Below, in pieces: positions 36,298 through 44,970 of a DNA stretch of 64,000 nucleotides. Location of the stretch: contig CAJXOG010000009.1 of NCBI GenBank assembly GCA_913057775.1, positions 62,001-126,000 on the forward strand, given 5' to 3'. The stretch is from an uncultured Fodinibius sp. GTDB taxonomy: Bacteria; Bacteroidota; Rhodothermia; Balneolales; Balneolaceae. Numbering within the stretch: the first letter of the stretch is position 1; every line of letters starts with the position of its first letter. The notes beneath the pieces are model-generated. The model was not told the origin of the DNA. It did not search any database and saw nothing but the letters and a program-made list of their open reading frames with translations. The position numbers were made by a program, and so were the translations under genes.

Positions 36298-36639
36298 ATG
36301 GCACGAAAAACAGTAGAACAGATGGCAGTTAATAATATTGAGACGCCGGAAGGTGATCCGGACGTAGAGCAGTCCATGGAGTTCTTTTTGCACTTTCCAA
36401 ATGAGTGGGATGCCTACGTAACCAAGTCTTGCCTGATGAATTTACAGTTTGATACTTCAGTGCATTATTCCGAATCGTCCGATAATTGGTTATGTCTGGC
36501 AAAAAAAGAGATAAAACCTACCAAAGATCGACTTTTGGAGCTTAAAAACTTTTTTGAACGGTTGGCAACTGCAAAAAACGGTAGCTATGATGGCTGGGGT
36601 ACCACCGTTATATCAGAAGATGAAGCGGAAGTTATATAA
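36298..36639 (+). CDS. RraB-like (ribonuclease E inhibitor family) protein
   Basis: Small acidic cytoplasmic protein, 113 aa from the ATG at 36298 (MARKTVEQM); an ATG at 36202 gives a 32-residue extension that looks unlike the family. The C-terminal NGSYDGWGTTVI resembles the GGxYDGWxT end of the RraB family, and VEHWL-like VEQSMEFFLHFP fits the first half. By family it could modulate RNase E/G or another RNA-processing enzyme. Resemblance is partial. Followed 53 bp later by the M48 protease gene. Confidence 0.6.
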   Translation: MARKTVEQMAVNNIETPEGDPDVEQSMEFFLHFPNEWDAYVTKSCLMNLQFDTSVHYSESSDNWLCLAKKEIKPTKDRLLELKNFFERLATAKNGSYDGWGTTVISEDEAEVI

Positions 36640-36692
36640 TAATTTCACTTCAAAATTTAACATCCCAAAAACTTAGATCCTTCAACAGATAG

Positions 36693-37928
36693 ATGAATAT
36701 TTTTGCAGTAATAATATTAGCAACACTGGCCATAGATTTTATCCTCAATCTGGTTAGTGATTATCTGAATTTAAAGTCACTTGATGAGGGGTTACCCGGA
36801 GAGTTTCAGGATGTCTACGATGAGGAGACCTATGAAAAATCTCAGCGCTACACAAAAGAGCGGACGAAGTTTGGTATTTTAACTTCGGTATTTAATCTCG
36901 GTCTGTTGCTTGTTTTTTGGTTTGCCGGTGGGTTCCAGTGGTTGGATGAGATCGTCCGCAGCTGGGAGCTGGGCGTCATCTGGACGGGTCTGGTGTATAT
37001 TGGGATATTGATTTTTGCCAAACAGCTGCTTTCTCTGCCCTTTAGTATTTACTCTACTTTTGTGATCGAAGAGAAATACGGTTTTAATAAAACGACGCCC
37101 AAAACTTTTGTATTGGATCTGGTTAAAGGATTGGGATTGAGTATTCTACTCGGCGGACCGCTGTTGGCGGGGATACTGGCATTTTTCACCTTTATCGATC
37201 AATATGCATGGCTATACGCATGGGGTGCGGTAACGGCATTTACGCTTTTCATTCAATTCATAGCGCCCACCTGGATTATGCCGATCTTCAATGATTTTGA
37301 GCCGCTTGATGAGGAGAGTGATCTCCGGCAGAAAATCCGCGACTATGCCGATAAGGTTAATTTTGCAATGGAGGGCGTATATGTCATGGACGGCTCTAAA
37401 CGCAGCAGCAAGTCGAATGCTTTTTTTACGGGCTTTGGCAAAAACAAGCGCATTGCGCTTTACGATACGCTGATTGACAACCATGAAGAAGATGAGCTGG
37501 TGGCAGTGCTGGCCCACGAGATTGGTCATTATAAAAAGAAGCACATTATTAAGAACATGGCGATCAGTATTGCGCAGACCGGGATCATGTTTTTGCTATT
37601 ATCGATTTTTCTGAATTCTGAAGGATTGTATGATGCATTTTTTATAGAGCAGATATCAGTCTATGCCGGACTTATTTTCTTTGGGATGCTCTACGCGCCC
37701 ATTGATATGATTGTATCGGTCTTTATGCAAATATTATCCCGTAAATATGAGTTCGAGGCCGATGAGTTTGCCTCTACGACCTATAAAAAAGAGCCGATGA
37801 TTGATGCGTTAAAGAAACTCTCCAAAGATAATCTTTCGAATCTGACGCCCCATCCGTTCTACGTGTTTTTGAACTATTCGCATCCCCCGGTGCTGGATCG
37901 TATAAAAGCAATTAGAGCCACAGAGTAA
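36693..37928 (+). CDS. M48 family metallopeptidase (Ste24/CAAX protease-like)
   Basis: Polytopic zinc protease of the Ste24 type, 411 aa. TM helices at about 1-20, 62-80, 95-115, 145-165 and 175-197. Zinc site HEIGH (275-279) with the third ligand Glu355 in YEFEADEFA, and C-terminal SHPPVLDRI, all typical. Bacterial homologues are thought to clear damaged membrane proteins. ATG start. Downstream lies a 540-bp gene-free, repeat-rich stretch. Confidence 0.93.
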   Translation: MNIFAVIILATLAIDFILNLVSDYLNLKSLDEGLPGEFQDVYDEETYEKSQRYTKERTKFGILTSVFNLGLLLVFWFAGGFQWLDEIVRSWELGVIWTGLVYIGILIFAKQLLSLPFSIYSTFVIEEKYGFNKTTPKTFVLDLVKGLGLSILLGGPLLAGILAFFTFIDQYAWLYAWGAVTAFTLFIQFIAPTWIMPIFNDFEPLDEESDLRQKIRDYADKVNFAMEGVYVMDGSKRSSKSNAFFTGFGKNKRIALYDTLIDNHEEDELVAVLAHEIGHYKKKHIIKNMAISIAQTGIMFLLLSIFLNSEGLYDAFFIEQISVYAGLIFFGMLYAPIDMIVSVFMQILSRKYEFEADEFASTTYKKEPMIDALKKLSKDNLSNLTPHPFYVFLNYSHPPVLDRIKAIRATE

Positions 37929-37979
37929 CTCAGCAAGATATAGCTGAAAAGCCTCGAGTGGATAAAGTATACCACCAAA

Positions 37980-38076
37980 TGTCATCTCGAACGAAGTGAG
38001 AGATCTTTGTTTTCGATGAATAGCGGTAGGCTAAAACATAGATTTCTCATTCCGCATAGCTACATTCGAAATGACA
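37980..38076. repeat. Full TGTCAT...ATGACA palindromic repeat
   Basis: 97 bp, best-preserved copy: left arm TGTCATCTCGAACGAAGTGA, then GAGATCTTTGTTTT; right arm AAAACATAGATTTCTCATTC, then TACATTCGAAATGACA. The arms can pair along most of their length. Confidence 0.9.
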
Positions 38077-38097
38077 AGATGCTGTTTGTAATATTAA

Positions 38098-38415
38098 TCT
38101 CTCTAAATCCCTCTTCGCCAAGAGGGAATTTGTTTATTTCGCCATTCATAAATTGAATAAAAGAGATTCCTCCTTAGAAAAGGAGGACAGGCCCTGTGGA
38201 ATGGAGTTCAATTCCACAAGGGCAGGAGGATTGATCTTTCTGCACAATAAATAAATTTTGAGTTTATGTGTTCAATTCCCCTAAATCCCCTTTCTCCAAA
38301 GGGGACTTAAGATTCGAATCTATTAAAATGAGTTTGTCCTTGGAAAAGCCTGTCTGTGAGAAGCCAGAAACTTCGCTTCGGCGTAGGCGGGGAGGACAGG
38401 TGGATTGATATTACT
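38098..38415. repeat. Cluster of further intergenic hairpin repeats
   Basis: Several stems in one gene-free stretch: TCCCTCTTCGCCAAGAGGGA (38112-38131), CCTCCTTAGAAAAGGAGG near 38170, CCCTGTGGAAT/ATTCCACAAGGG near 38191-38222, and CCCCTAAATCCCCTTT...AAAGGGGACTT near 38278-38309. Two GGAGGACAGG/GGAGGATTGAT segments recur. The CCCCTAAATCCCC type is a common dispersed repeat in FCB genomes. No coding potential seen. Confidence 0.65.
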
Positions 38416-38470
38416 TTCTAAGTTTTCAATTATATTTATCATTCTTAATGAATGAAGTAAAATTTAAAAA

Positions 38471-39082
38471 ATGTCAGACCGTCGATTAAACACCGAAACC
38501 CTTTGGGAAAAGTTTAGTGAACAGGTACGCGGCTTTATTCGGTCGAAGGTTTCAAATGATCAGGAAGCCGATGATGTGCTTCAAGATATTTTTATCCGTA
38601 TCCATAAAGGAATTGAGGACCTGCGATATAAAGATCGCGTACAATCATGGGTGTTTGGGATAGCTCGTCGCGCATTGGCTGATCACTATCGTCAAAAAGG
38701 AAGAGATCGAGAAGAGCCGGCGGGAACTGAGGTTAAAACGGGTGGCAATGATAATCCTATTCTTGATTTGAATGAATTTGAGGGAGAGCATGGGGTGCAC
38801 GAAGAAGTGCTTTCCTGGTTAATTCCGATGATAGATGAGCTGCCGGAAAAATATGGAAAGCCACTTAAGATGGCAGATGTAGAAGGAAAAACTCAGCAAG
38901 AAGTGGCCGATTATCTGGGATTGTCACTGTCGGGAGCAAAATCAAGAGTACAGAGGGCGCGACAAAAGTTGGGAGAAGTATTGGCGGCCTGTTGTGAGGT
39001 AGAGTTTGGTAAAGAGGGACGTGCCGTAGCATATCACAAAATTAAAGAGGAAAATGAAGAAGAGTCCTGTGAAGATTGTTAG
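38471..39082 (+). CDS. sigZ: SigZ-type RNA polymerase sigma factor
   Basis: ECF-like sigma-70 factor, 203 aa. Region 2: FIRSKVSNDQEADDVLQDIF and WVFGIARRALADHYRQ; region 4: LPEKYGKPLKM and KTQQEVADYLGLSLSGAKSRV. The C-terminus carries the SigZ hallmark, a CC pair followed by VEFGKEGRAVAYHK, plus a late CEDC. The Cys pairs suggest a metal- or metalloid-responsive tail. ATG start; no anti-sigma gene adjacent. The next recognised gene is an ArsI/CadI enzyme 358 bp downstream, a pairing consistent with arsenic/metal response. Confidence 0.85.
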   Translation: MSDRRLNTETLWEKFSEQVRGFIRSKVSNDQEADDVLQDIFIRIHKGIEDLRYKDRVQSWVFGIARRALADHYRQKGRDREEPAGTEVKTGGNDNPILDLNEFEGEHGVHEEVLSWLIPMIDELPEKYGKPLKMADVEGKTQQEVADYLGLSLSGAKSRVQRARQKLGEVLAACCEVEFGKEGRAVAYHKIKEENEEESCEDC

Positions 39083-39440
39083 GTGTCTTTTTGATACAGA
39101 CTCTAAGGACTAATAATGCGGCCTAAAGTTCTGTGCGCAGAACACGATAATTCTGAACTTGTTCCGGTCTTTGGGAGAGATAACTTTGATAGTCCTTCTC
39201 ATTTTAATCTGAGCCGATACAAGATTATCCTACCTCCACTTCGACCTATACTCAGAATTCAGCAGGCCGAAAAAACCCAAACTGAATAGCCATCCCTTTC
39301 CTAAAGTTGAAGGTATCAATGATCAGAGGAGTCAGGTCAATCAAAAAATCCTGATTAATTTTGCGTCTTTTTCGGTTGAGTTACGACTACATAGGGTGAA
39401 GACTTATGAATAATCATCCTAAAAAAAGAAGGATACCAGT
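39083..39440. other. Spacer between sigZ and arsI/cadI-like genes, unassigned
   Basis: No recognised gene. A 57-codon plus-strand frame (39116-39289, MRPKVLCAEHDNSELV...) and an overlapping minus-strand open stretch (39365-39240, ...DFLIDLTPLIIDTFNFRK...) both look partly protein-like, but neither has a family I know. The stretch could be the remnant of a decayed gene or mobile element. AAGAAGGA at 39426-39433 is a likely ribosome-binding site for the next gene, one of the few in the window. Confidence 0.3.
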
Positions 39441-39836
39441 ATGAAACGTATGCACGTAATGTTAAAAGTGAACAATCTGAACGAGTCAGTAGAATTTTAC
39501 AGTACGCTCTTTGGCGTAGCCCCAACTAAGCAAAAAGAAGACTACGCCAAATGGATGCTCGAGGACCCGCGCGTAAACTTTTCGATAGCCGAACGTGAGG
39601 GAACCAAAGGTATTGAACATCTTGGTATTGAGGCAGAGTCAGAAGAAGAACTTTTGGAGCTACGCTCAAACATCGATCGCACACACGGTCTAAGCCGAAA
39701 TGAAGGTGAAACCACCTGCTGCTATGCCAACTCTGACAAGAGCTGGATTACTGATCCGCAAGGCGTAGAGTGGGAGGCTTTCCATACTTTCGGAGAGAGT
39801 AAAAATTATAGCGTCGAAGAGGAAGCTTGTTGTTAG
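39441..39836 (+). CDS. ArsI/CadI family metalloenzyme (VOC fold)
   Basis: Single VOC-domain protein of 131 aa. Family landmarks: HVMLKVNNLNESVEFY (metal His5), MLEDPRVNFSIAER, GIEHLGIE (His60), the thiol pair in GETTCCYANSDKSW (Cys93-Cys94) and DPQGVEWEAF (Glu112). In ArsI the Cys pair binds trivalent organoarsenicals for C-As bond cleavage; the CadI branch is cadmium-induced. A terminal EEACC adds another Cys pair. ATG start with an upstream AAGGA. Confidence 0.9.
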   Translation: MKRMHVMLKVNNLNESVEFYSTLFGVAPTKQKEDYAKWMLEDPRVNFSIAEREGTKGIEHLGIEAESEEELLELRSNIDRTHGLSRNEGETTCCYANSDKSWITDPQGVEWEAFHTFGESKNYSVEEEACC

Positions 39837-39866
39837 TCGGCTGTAGTTATCAATATACAAGATATT

Positions 39867-39908
39867 AAAATCTCGTTCCGTGGTTTTGCTGCGGGACGGG
39901 ATTTTCTT
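39867..39908 (+). terminator. Terminator after the ArsI/CadI gene
   Basis: AAAATCTCGTTCCG pairs (with mismatches) with CGGGACGGGATTTT around TGGTTTTGCTG, followed by CTTTCTG; 31 bp after the stop. Confidence 0.6.
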
Positions 39909-39971
39909 TCTGAAAAAGTACGGGCAAATGATTACCATTGTTAATAACCCCAAATAAAATCCTCAGTATAA

Positions 39972-41090
39972 ATGCGCACCGAAACCAAGGCCATACATGC
40001 CGCTATGGAAGTGGCAAATAATAATCCCGATATCGTACCGCCGGTACACCGCTCCACAGTATATGAACTCGATAAGGAAGGTCGTTCTGAAGGCGATTGG
40101 CACTACACTCGCCTTGGGAATCCTAATCGTTTACAGTGGGAGCAGGTACTTAAAGTAATGGAAGAAGGAGAAGCGGCTGCGGCATTTTCAAGTGGTGTGG
40201 CAGCAGCATCAGCCGTCTTTCAATCGCTTAACCCTGGTGATCATATCATCATCCCAGAAGATGTATATGCAGGGAATCGAAAATTGGTAAATAATTTGAT
40301 GAAACCTTGGGGCTTGCAAGCTGACTTTATTGATATGACTGACCTGCAAAATATTGCAGATCATATTAATGAAAATACGAGGTTAATTTGGATAGAGACG
40401 CCGTCAAATCCATTATTTAGTATGATGGATATTGAAGCGATTAGTGAGTTGGCACACGAAAACGGTGCGGTTGCCTGCGTGGATAATACGTGGCCGACGC
40501 CCATCAATCAGATGCCGTTGAAATTAGGGGCGGATTTGGTAGTACATTCCACGACTAAATACTTTGGGGGGCATAGTGATATTTTGGGTGGTGCTGTGGT
40601 GACAAATGAGAATGACGAGATGTTTGAAAAGATTCGGATGGTACAGCGTACCGGTGGAGCAGTTCCTTCGCCAGATGATTGCTGGATGTTGGCACGAAGT
40701 ACCCGAACGCTGCCGTATCGCATGAAGGGGCACAACGAAAATGCTACTACTTTGGCTCGATTCCTTCAGAATCATCCGAAAATAGAAAAGGTGTTTTATC
40801 CGGGTTTGGCAACTCATGCCGGACACGATATTGCTAAAAAACAGATGACCGGATTCGGTGGGATGATTTCATTTTTGATTAAGGGCGATGCGGATGAAGC
40901 GATTAATATTGTAGGGCAATCTAAACTGATTGGTCGGGCTACCAGTCTGGGCGGGGTTGAAAGCACGTGGGAGCATCGCCGCAGCAGTGAGGGTGAAGGA
41001 TCGATCACGCCCGAGAATCTTATCAGAATTAGTGTGGGCTTGGAACATGCAGATGATTTGTTGGAGGATTTGGAGCAAGCGCTTTCGTAA
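39972..41090 (+). CDS. Trans-sulfuration PLP enzyme (cystathionine lyase/synthase family)
   Basis: Cys/Met-metabolism PLP-dependent enzyme, cytoplasmic tetramer by family. 372 aa: YTRLGNPNRLQWE near residue 45, SSGVAA (phosphate site) near 74, CVDNTWPTP (Asp171) and HSTTKYFGGHSD with the PLP Lys196; C-terminal SLGGVESTWEHR. The sequence alone does not separate cystathionine beta-lyase from gamma-synthase/gamma-lyase; FCB annotators often use beta-lyase (metC). ATG start. The short membrane-protein gene follows after 70 bp. Confidence 0.88.
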   Translation: MRTETKAIHAAMEVANNNPDIVPPVHRSTVYELDKEGRSEGDWHYTRLGNPNRLQWEQVLKVMEEGEAAAAFSSGVAAASAVFQSLNPGDHIIIPEDVYAGNRKLVNNLMKPWGLQADFIDMTDLQNIADHINENTRLIWIETPSNPLFSMMDIEAISELAHENGAVACVDNTWPTPINQMPLKLGADLVVHSTTKYFGGHSDILGGAVVTNENDEMFEKIRMVQRTGGAVPSPDDCWMLARSTRTLPYRMKGHNENATTLARFLQNHPKIEKVFYPGLATHAGHDIAKKQMTGFGGMISFLIKGDADEAINIVGQSKLIGRATSLGGVESTWEHRRSSEGEGSITPENLIRISVGLEHADDLLEDLEQALS

Positions 41091-41160
41091 TACGGCATTC
41101 CGTAATCTTCGTTTGTTATCAATTGATACCCACTACGAAATACGTGGTAAATATCACAAC

Positions 41161-41493
41161 ATGTCCCAAACGGTATTTTACATAAAGGTAGTTCATTCCT
41201 TTCTCTTTTTCCTGATCGGGATCAGCACTGTCTACGTTTTTGTAACGGCGGCCCTAGATCTGGTGAATACGCTTACCTGGTGGGCTCTAGGAATAGTGAT
41301 TGTGGAACTGATCGCCTTATTGTTGAATAACTGGCGGTGTCCGCTTACCGATCTGGCCGAGCAACAGGGCGCGGAGGTGGGATCGGTAGCAGATCTGTTT
41401 TTGCCTGCGTGGTTATCTGATCGTCTGTTTGTAATTTTTGGGATTTTGTTTACAGTTACTTGCCTTTTGTTAGCCTGGCGATTATGGGCTTGA
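41161..41493 (+). CDS. DUF2784-like small membrane protein
   Basis: 110 aa from the ATG at 41161 (MSQTVFYIKVVHSF). Three or four TM helices (about 9-30, 38-57, 85-107), with the conserved-looking NNWRCPLTDLAEQQ between helices, as in DUF2784 proteins. The same frame is open upstream over the end of the trans-sulfuration gene, but that part is out-of-frame shadow. Function unknown. Confidence 0.65.
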   Translation: MSQTVFYIKVVHSFLFFLIGISTVYVFVTAALDLVNTLTWWALGIVIVELIALLLNNWRCPLTDLAEQQGAEVGSVADLFLPAWLSDRLFVIFGILFTVTCLLLAWRLWA

Positions 41494-41686
41494 GGTTTCG
41501 ATAAAGTGATTTTAGAATAGCAACAAAGCTAACTAAATGGTTACTTAAATATGTGCTCTGCAGTCCTAAATATTTTGATCTAACCCCATTTATTGTGATC
41601 TTTGAGAGCTGATTTCTGAACGTTGGAACCAGCATTTTATGGAAGGTATTTATATTCAAATTTTTAATAACATAATCTGAGTAACG

Positions 41687-43495
41687 ATGGCCAGAGTTGA
41701 AGTGGAAATGCCCCAGATGGGCGAATCGGTAATGGAAGGGACTGTCATTGAATGGGCGAAAGCAGTAGGTGACAAAGTGGAAGAAGATGAAACCCTTTTG
41801 GAAATTGCTACCGATAAGGTAGATACCGAAGTGCCCTCTCCGCAAGCCGGAATCCTTATCGAAATTTTAGCTGAAGAAGGTGACACTATTGAAGTTGGTC
41901 AGGCTATTGCGGTTATCGAAACCGATCCTGACGCAGCGGATACTTCTGATAGTGGAGGTGGAGCTGCTGAAGAATCTGAAGCTCAAGAACAGACGGAGGA
42001 AAGTAAGGAGGAGCCACAGCAAGAAGAGGAAGTAGTGGCAGAGGAGTCATCCGAAGAACCTTCCGGCGGTGATACCGATGAAGAGGGCGAACGCATTGAG
42101 GTTCAGATGCCGCAAATGGGTGAGTCGGTGATGGAAGGAACGGTCATCGAATGGGCGAAGTCGGTTGGTGATGAAGTGGAAGAAGATGAAACGCTCCTCG
42201 AAATTTCTACTGATAAGGTGGATACAGAAGTACCCTCTCCCCAGGCCGGTACTCTGGTAGAAATTCTGGTCGAAGAAGGTGATACCGTTGAAGTGGGTCA
42301 GACTATTGCAATTATCGCGACCGGAAAAGCAGTATCAGCTTCGGCCGATACGAAAAGTTCTTCTACTGCTGATACTCAGAAAACAAAACAGGAAACTACA
42401 TCAACACAGAAAACGGAACCACAGCCTGCTCAAACTACAAGTTCAAATGGAGCGCCATCCGGTGGATCCGAGCCGCAACGTATAGGAAGTGACGGCCGAT
42501 TTTATTCTCCACTGGTGCGATCCATAGCCAAGGAGGAAGGAATTTCGCAGGAAGAGCTGGAAAGTATTGAAGGCTCGGGTCAGGGTGGACGCGTATCCAA
42601 GGAAGATGTGATGAATTATCTTGAGGAGCGAAAGACTCAACCTGCACAGCCAGCACAACCTGCTGCACAGGATTCGGGATTGAGCAAGCCTGGTAAGAAA
42701 GAGTCAACTCCTGCACAAGGTGAGCAGCGTTCTATTTCTGCCGGAGAACTTGATATTGAGCGTCCATCAGAAAATGTAGAGCGTATTAAGATGGATCGCA
42801 TGCGCAAGATGATTGCGGAGCATATGGTTCGCTCTAAGCAGACCTCAGCACATGTTACGACTTTTTCTGAGGTGGATGTTACTAACCTTGTACGCTGGCG
42901 TGAAGCCAATAAGAAGGAATTCAAAGAGCGAGCCGGCGTTAAGTTGACCTACACGCCACTCTTTATTGAAAAGATTATACAGGCAATGCGCGAATTTCCA
43001 CTTATTAACAGTTCTGTGGATACCGAGAATGATGAGATAATCCTGAAGCGCGACATTAATTTTGGATTGGCCGTTGCGCTGGGCGAAGGTGGCAAGGGCG
43101 GATTAATTGTTCCTGTCATTAAGAAAGCTCAGGAAAAGAACTTGGTTGGGCTGGCAAGATCGGTTAATGATTTGGCTATTAAAGCGCGTAACAAAAATCT
43201 GAATCCTGATGATCTTGTGGGCGGTACTTTTACACTTACCAACTATGGAAGTGTAGGCAACTTAATGGGAACACCCATTATCAACCAGCCGCAGGTTGCC
43301 ATTATGGGAACGGGTGCTATTGAAAAACGTCCGGTGGTGCGCGAAACTTCTGAAGGCGATGTCATTGCCATCCGCCATATGATGTATCTGTCAATGAGTT
43401 ATGATCACCGTATTGTTGACGGTGCTCACGGCGGTGCATTCCTCAACCGTGTTAAGGAGTTATTAGAGGATTTTGATCCCGATCGTGCCGTTTAA
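41687..43495 (+). CDS. sucB: 2-oxoacid dehydrogenase E2 (dihydrolipoyl acyltransferase) with two lipoyl domains
   Basis: E2 core of a 2-oxoglutarate-type dehydrogenase, transferring the acyl group from lipoate to CoA. 602 aa: lipoyl domain 1 (5-77, Lys44 in ATDKVDT), acidic linker, lipoyl domain 2 (about 138-210, Lys177 in STDKVDT), Ser/Thr/Gln linker, E3-binding domain (RFYSPLVRSIAKEEGI), Ala/Pro/Gln linker, catalytic domain with SYDHRIVDGAHGG (His574, Asp578). ATG start. E1 and E3 genes are not nearby; a branched-chain or pyruvate role cannot be excluded. Ends at a terminator just before panC. Confidence 0.9.
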   Translation: MARVEVEMPQMGESVMEGTVIEWAKAVGDKVEEDETLLEIATDKVDTEVPSPQAGILIEILAEEGDTIEVGQAIAVIETDPDAADTSDSGGGAAEESEAQEQTEESKEEPQQEEEVVAEESSEEPSGGDTDEEGERIEVQMPQMGESVMEGTVIEWAKSVGDEVEEDETLLEISTDKVDTEVPSPQAGTLVEILVEEGDTVEVGQTIAIIATGKAVSASADTKSSSTADTQKTKQETTSTQKTEPQPAQTTSSNGAPSGGSEPQRIGSDGRFYSPLVRSIAKEEGISQEELESIEGSGQGGRVSKEDVMNYLEERKTQPAQPAQPAAQDSGLSKPGKKESTPAQGEQRSISAGELDIERPSENVERIKMDRMRKMIAEHMVRSKQTSAHVTTFSEVDVTNLVRWREANKKEFKERAGVKLTYTPLFIEKIIQAMREFPLINSSVDTENDEIILKRDINFGLAVALGEGGKGGLIVPVIKKAQEKNLVGLARSVNDLAIKARNKNLNPDDLVGGTFTLTNYGSVGNLMGTPIINQPQVAIMGTGAIEKRPVVRETSEGDVIAIRHMMYLSMSYDHRIVDGAHGGAFLNRVKELLEDFDPDRAV

Positions 43496-43507
43496 TTATC
43501 TCTCAAT

Positions 43508-43532
43508 GTCATGCTGAACTTTTTTCAGCATC
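43508..43532. repeat. GTCATGCTGAA...TTCAGCATC hairpin repeat
   Basis: ATGCTGAA (43511-43518) pairs with TTCAGCAT (43524-43531). The GTCATGCTGAAC...TTTCAGCATCT motif is a frequent dispersed repeat in FCB genomes; only one copy in this window. Confidence 0.6.
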
Positions 43533-43557
43533 TATTCAATGAAAGTATAATTTTTTT

Positions 43558-43591
43558 GTAAGGGTTTAGCTTGCTAGGCCCTTACTTTTTT
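43558..43591 (+). terminator. Terminator after the E2 gene
   Basis: GTAAGGG (43558-43564) pairs with CCCTTAC (43579-43585), with an inner AGC/GCT pair, followed by TTTTTT. Only 9 bp before the panC start, so panC transcription must either read through or start inside it. Confidence 0.8.
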
Positions 43592-43599
43592 GTGATTAA

Positions 43600-44448
43600 A
43601 TGGAAGCACAACGAACTATTGATGATATTCGTGAGAAAGTACGATCCCTAAAAAAGGGAGGGAATACTGTTGCATTTGTACCAACTATGGGCGCCATTCA
43701 TGAGGGACACTTATCTCTCTTTCGCCTGGCACGAAAATATGCCGATGAAGTGGTTGCTTCTATCTATGTAAATCCCGAACAATTCGCACCTGACGAGGAT
43801 TTTGAGGAATACCCGCGAGAACTCGAAAATGATCTTGTTAAGTGTGAGAAAGAGGGTGTTACTGCTGTATTTGCTCCTACGGATGAAATCATGTATCCCG
43901 GGAAACAGTATTTGAGTATCGAAATTGATGAGCTCAATGAACATATGGATGGTGGTTCGCGCCCTGGATTCTTTGAGGGTATCTTGCTTGTAGTGAATAA
44001 GCTTTTCAATATTATTGAGCCTGATTTTGCGGTGTTCGGCCAAAAGGATATTCAACAGTTTCGCATCCTTCAGCAGATGGTAACAGAATTTAATCACGAT
44101 GTGGAATTGATTATGGGTCCCATTAAACGGGCTAACGACGGTCTGGCACTGAGTAGTCGAAATAAGTATTTGGATGATGAGCAGCGGAAGCTGGCTCCGG
44201 GTCTATATCGCTCACTCCAATATGTAGGGAAGCAGATTTCTGATGGAGCGAAAAATGTGCAATTGTTGTTAGAACATCAGAAAAACGAATTGGAAGCAAA
44301 AGGATTCAAAATTGATTATTTTAACCTGTTTTCTTTTGAGAAGATGAAACCGGTTTCGAAATTGGATTCCAGTAGCAAATATATTTTGGCCGGAGCCGTT
44401 TATCTTGGAGAAACGCGCTTAATTGATAATATCATTATTGAAAAATAG
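43600..44448 (+). CDS. panC: Pantoate--beta-alanine ligase
   Basis: Last step of pantothenate synthesis: ATP-dependent joining of pantoate and beta-alanine. 282 aa: [19 protein letters not shown] (HxGH nucleotidyltransferase motif), [30 protein letters not shown] and [11 protein letters not shown] (KMSKS-equivalent). ATG start. panD follows 8 bp later, so the beta-alanine supplier and user are co-transcribed. Confidence 0.97.
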   Translation: MEAQRTIDDIREKVRSLKKGGNTVAFVPTMGAIHEGHLSLFRLARKYADEVVASIYVNPEQFAPDEDFEEYPRELENDLVKCEKEGVTAVFAPTDEIMYPGKQYLSIEIDELNEHMDGGSRPGFFEGILLVVNKLFNIIEPDFAVFGQKDIQQFRILQQMVTEFNHDVELIMGPIKRANDGLALSSRNKYLDDEQRKLAPGLYRSLQYVGKQISDGAKNVQLLLEHQKNELEAKGFKIDYFNLFSFEKMKPVSKLDSSSKYILAGAVYLGETRLIDNIIIEK

Positions 44449-44456
44449 CTACGATC

Positions 44457-44882
44457 ATGAATTTGACGATGTTCAAATCTAAATTACATCAGATGAAGGT
44501 AACCGAGGCAAACCTTCATTATGAGGGGAGTATTACGATTGATCAAGAGTTGCTTGATGAAGCCGGCATTCTACCCTACGAAAAAGTTCAGGTCGTAAAT
44601 ATTAACAATGGTGAACGCCTTGAAACCTATACTATCTCCGGAGATGCCGGTTCGCGTGTTTGCTGTTTAAATGGAGCCGCGGCGCGAAAGACCCAAGTGG
44701 GTGATCGCGTGATCATTATTTCTTATGCTGAGATGACGCCCGAGGAAGCTCAGGATTTTAAGCCTAAGGTGGTTATTGTGGATGAAAATAATGATCCCAA
44801 AACTATTGTAGATGAATCTGAGTATGCCACTAAGTACGATCTTGAAAAAGGAGTGGTAGATAATTCTGTTGTAGACGAATAA
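44457..44882 (+). CDS. panD: Aspartate 1-decarboxylase
   Basis: Pyruvoyl enzyme making beta-alanine from aspartate for PanC. Self-cleavage site Gly24-Ser25 in [39 protein letters not shown] and [11 protein letters not shown] complete the family signature. 141 aa, slightly longer than E. coli (126) with an acidic C-terminal tail. ATG start 8 bp after panC. Whether a PanM-like maturation factor is needed cannot be told. Confidence 0.97.
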   Translation: MNLTMFKSKLHQMKVTEANLHYEGSITIDQELLDEAGILPYEKVQVVNINNGERLETYTISGDAGSRVCCLNGAAARKTQVGDRVIIISYAEMTPEEAQDFKPKVVIVDENNDPKTIVDESEYATKYDLEKGVVDNSVVDE

Positions 44883-44970
44883 ATTATTCGTGCCCTGACA
44901 CAGAACCTTGGAGAATGTATCTGTGGAATATTCTATAAAGTTCACTAGCAACTCCGAACAACAGATAATC

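Noticed and set aside
40930-41160. N-terminal extension of the DUF2784-like protein
   Set aside because: Overlaps the trans-sulfuration gene out of frame; the ATG at 41161 begins a normal membrane protein.
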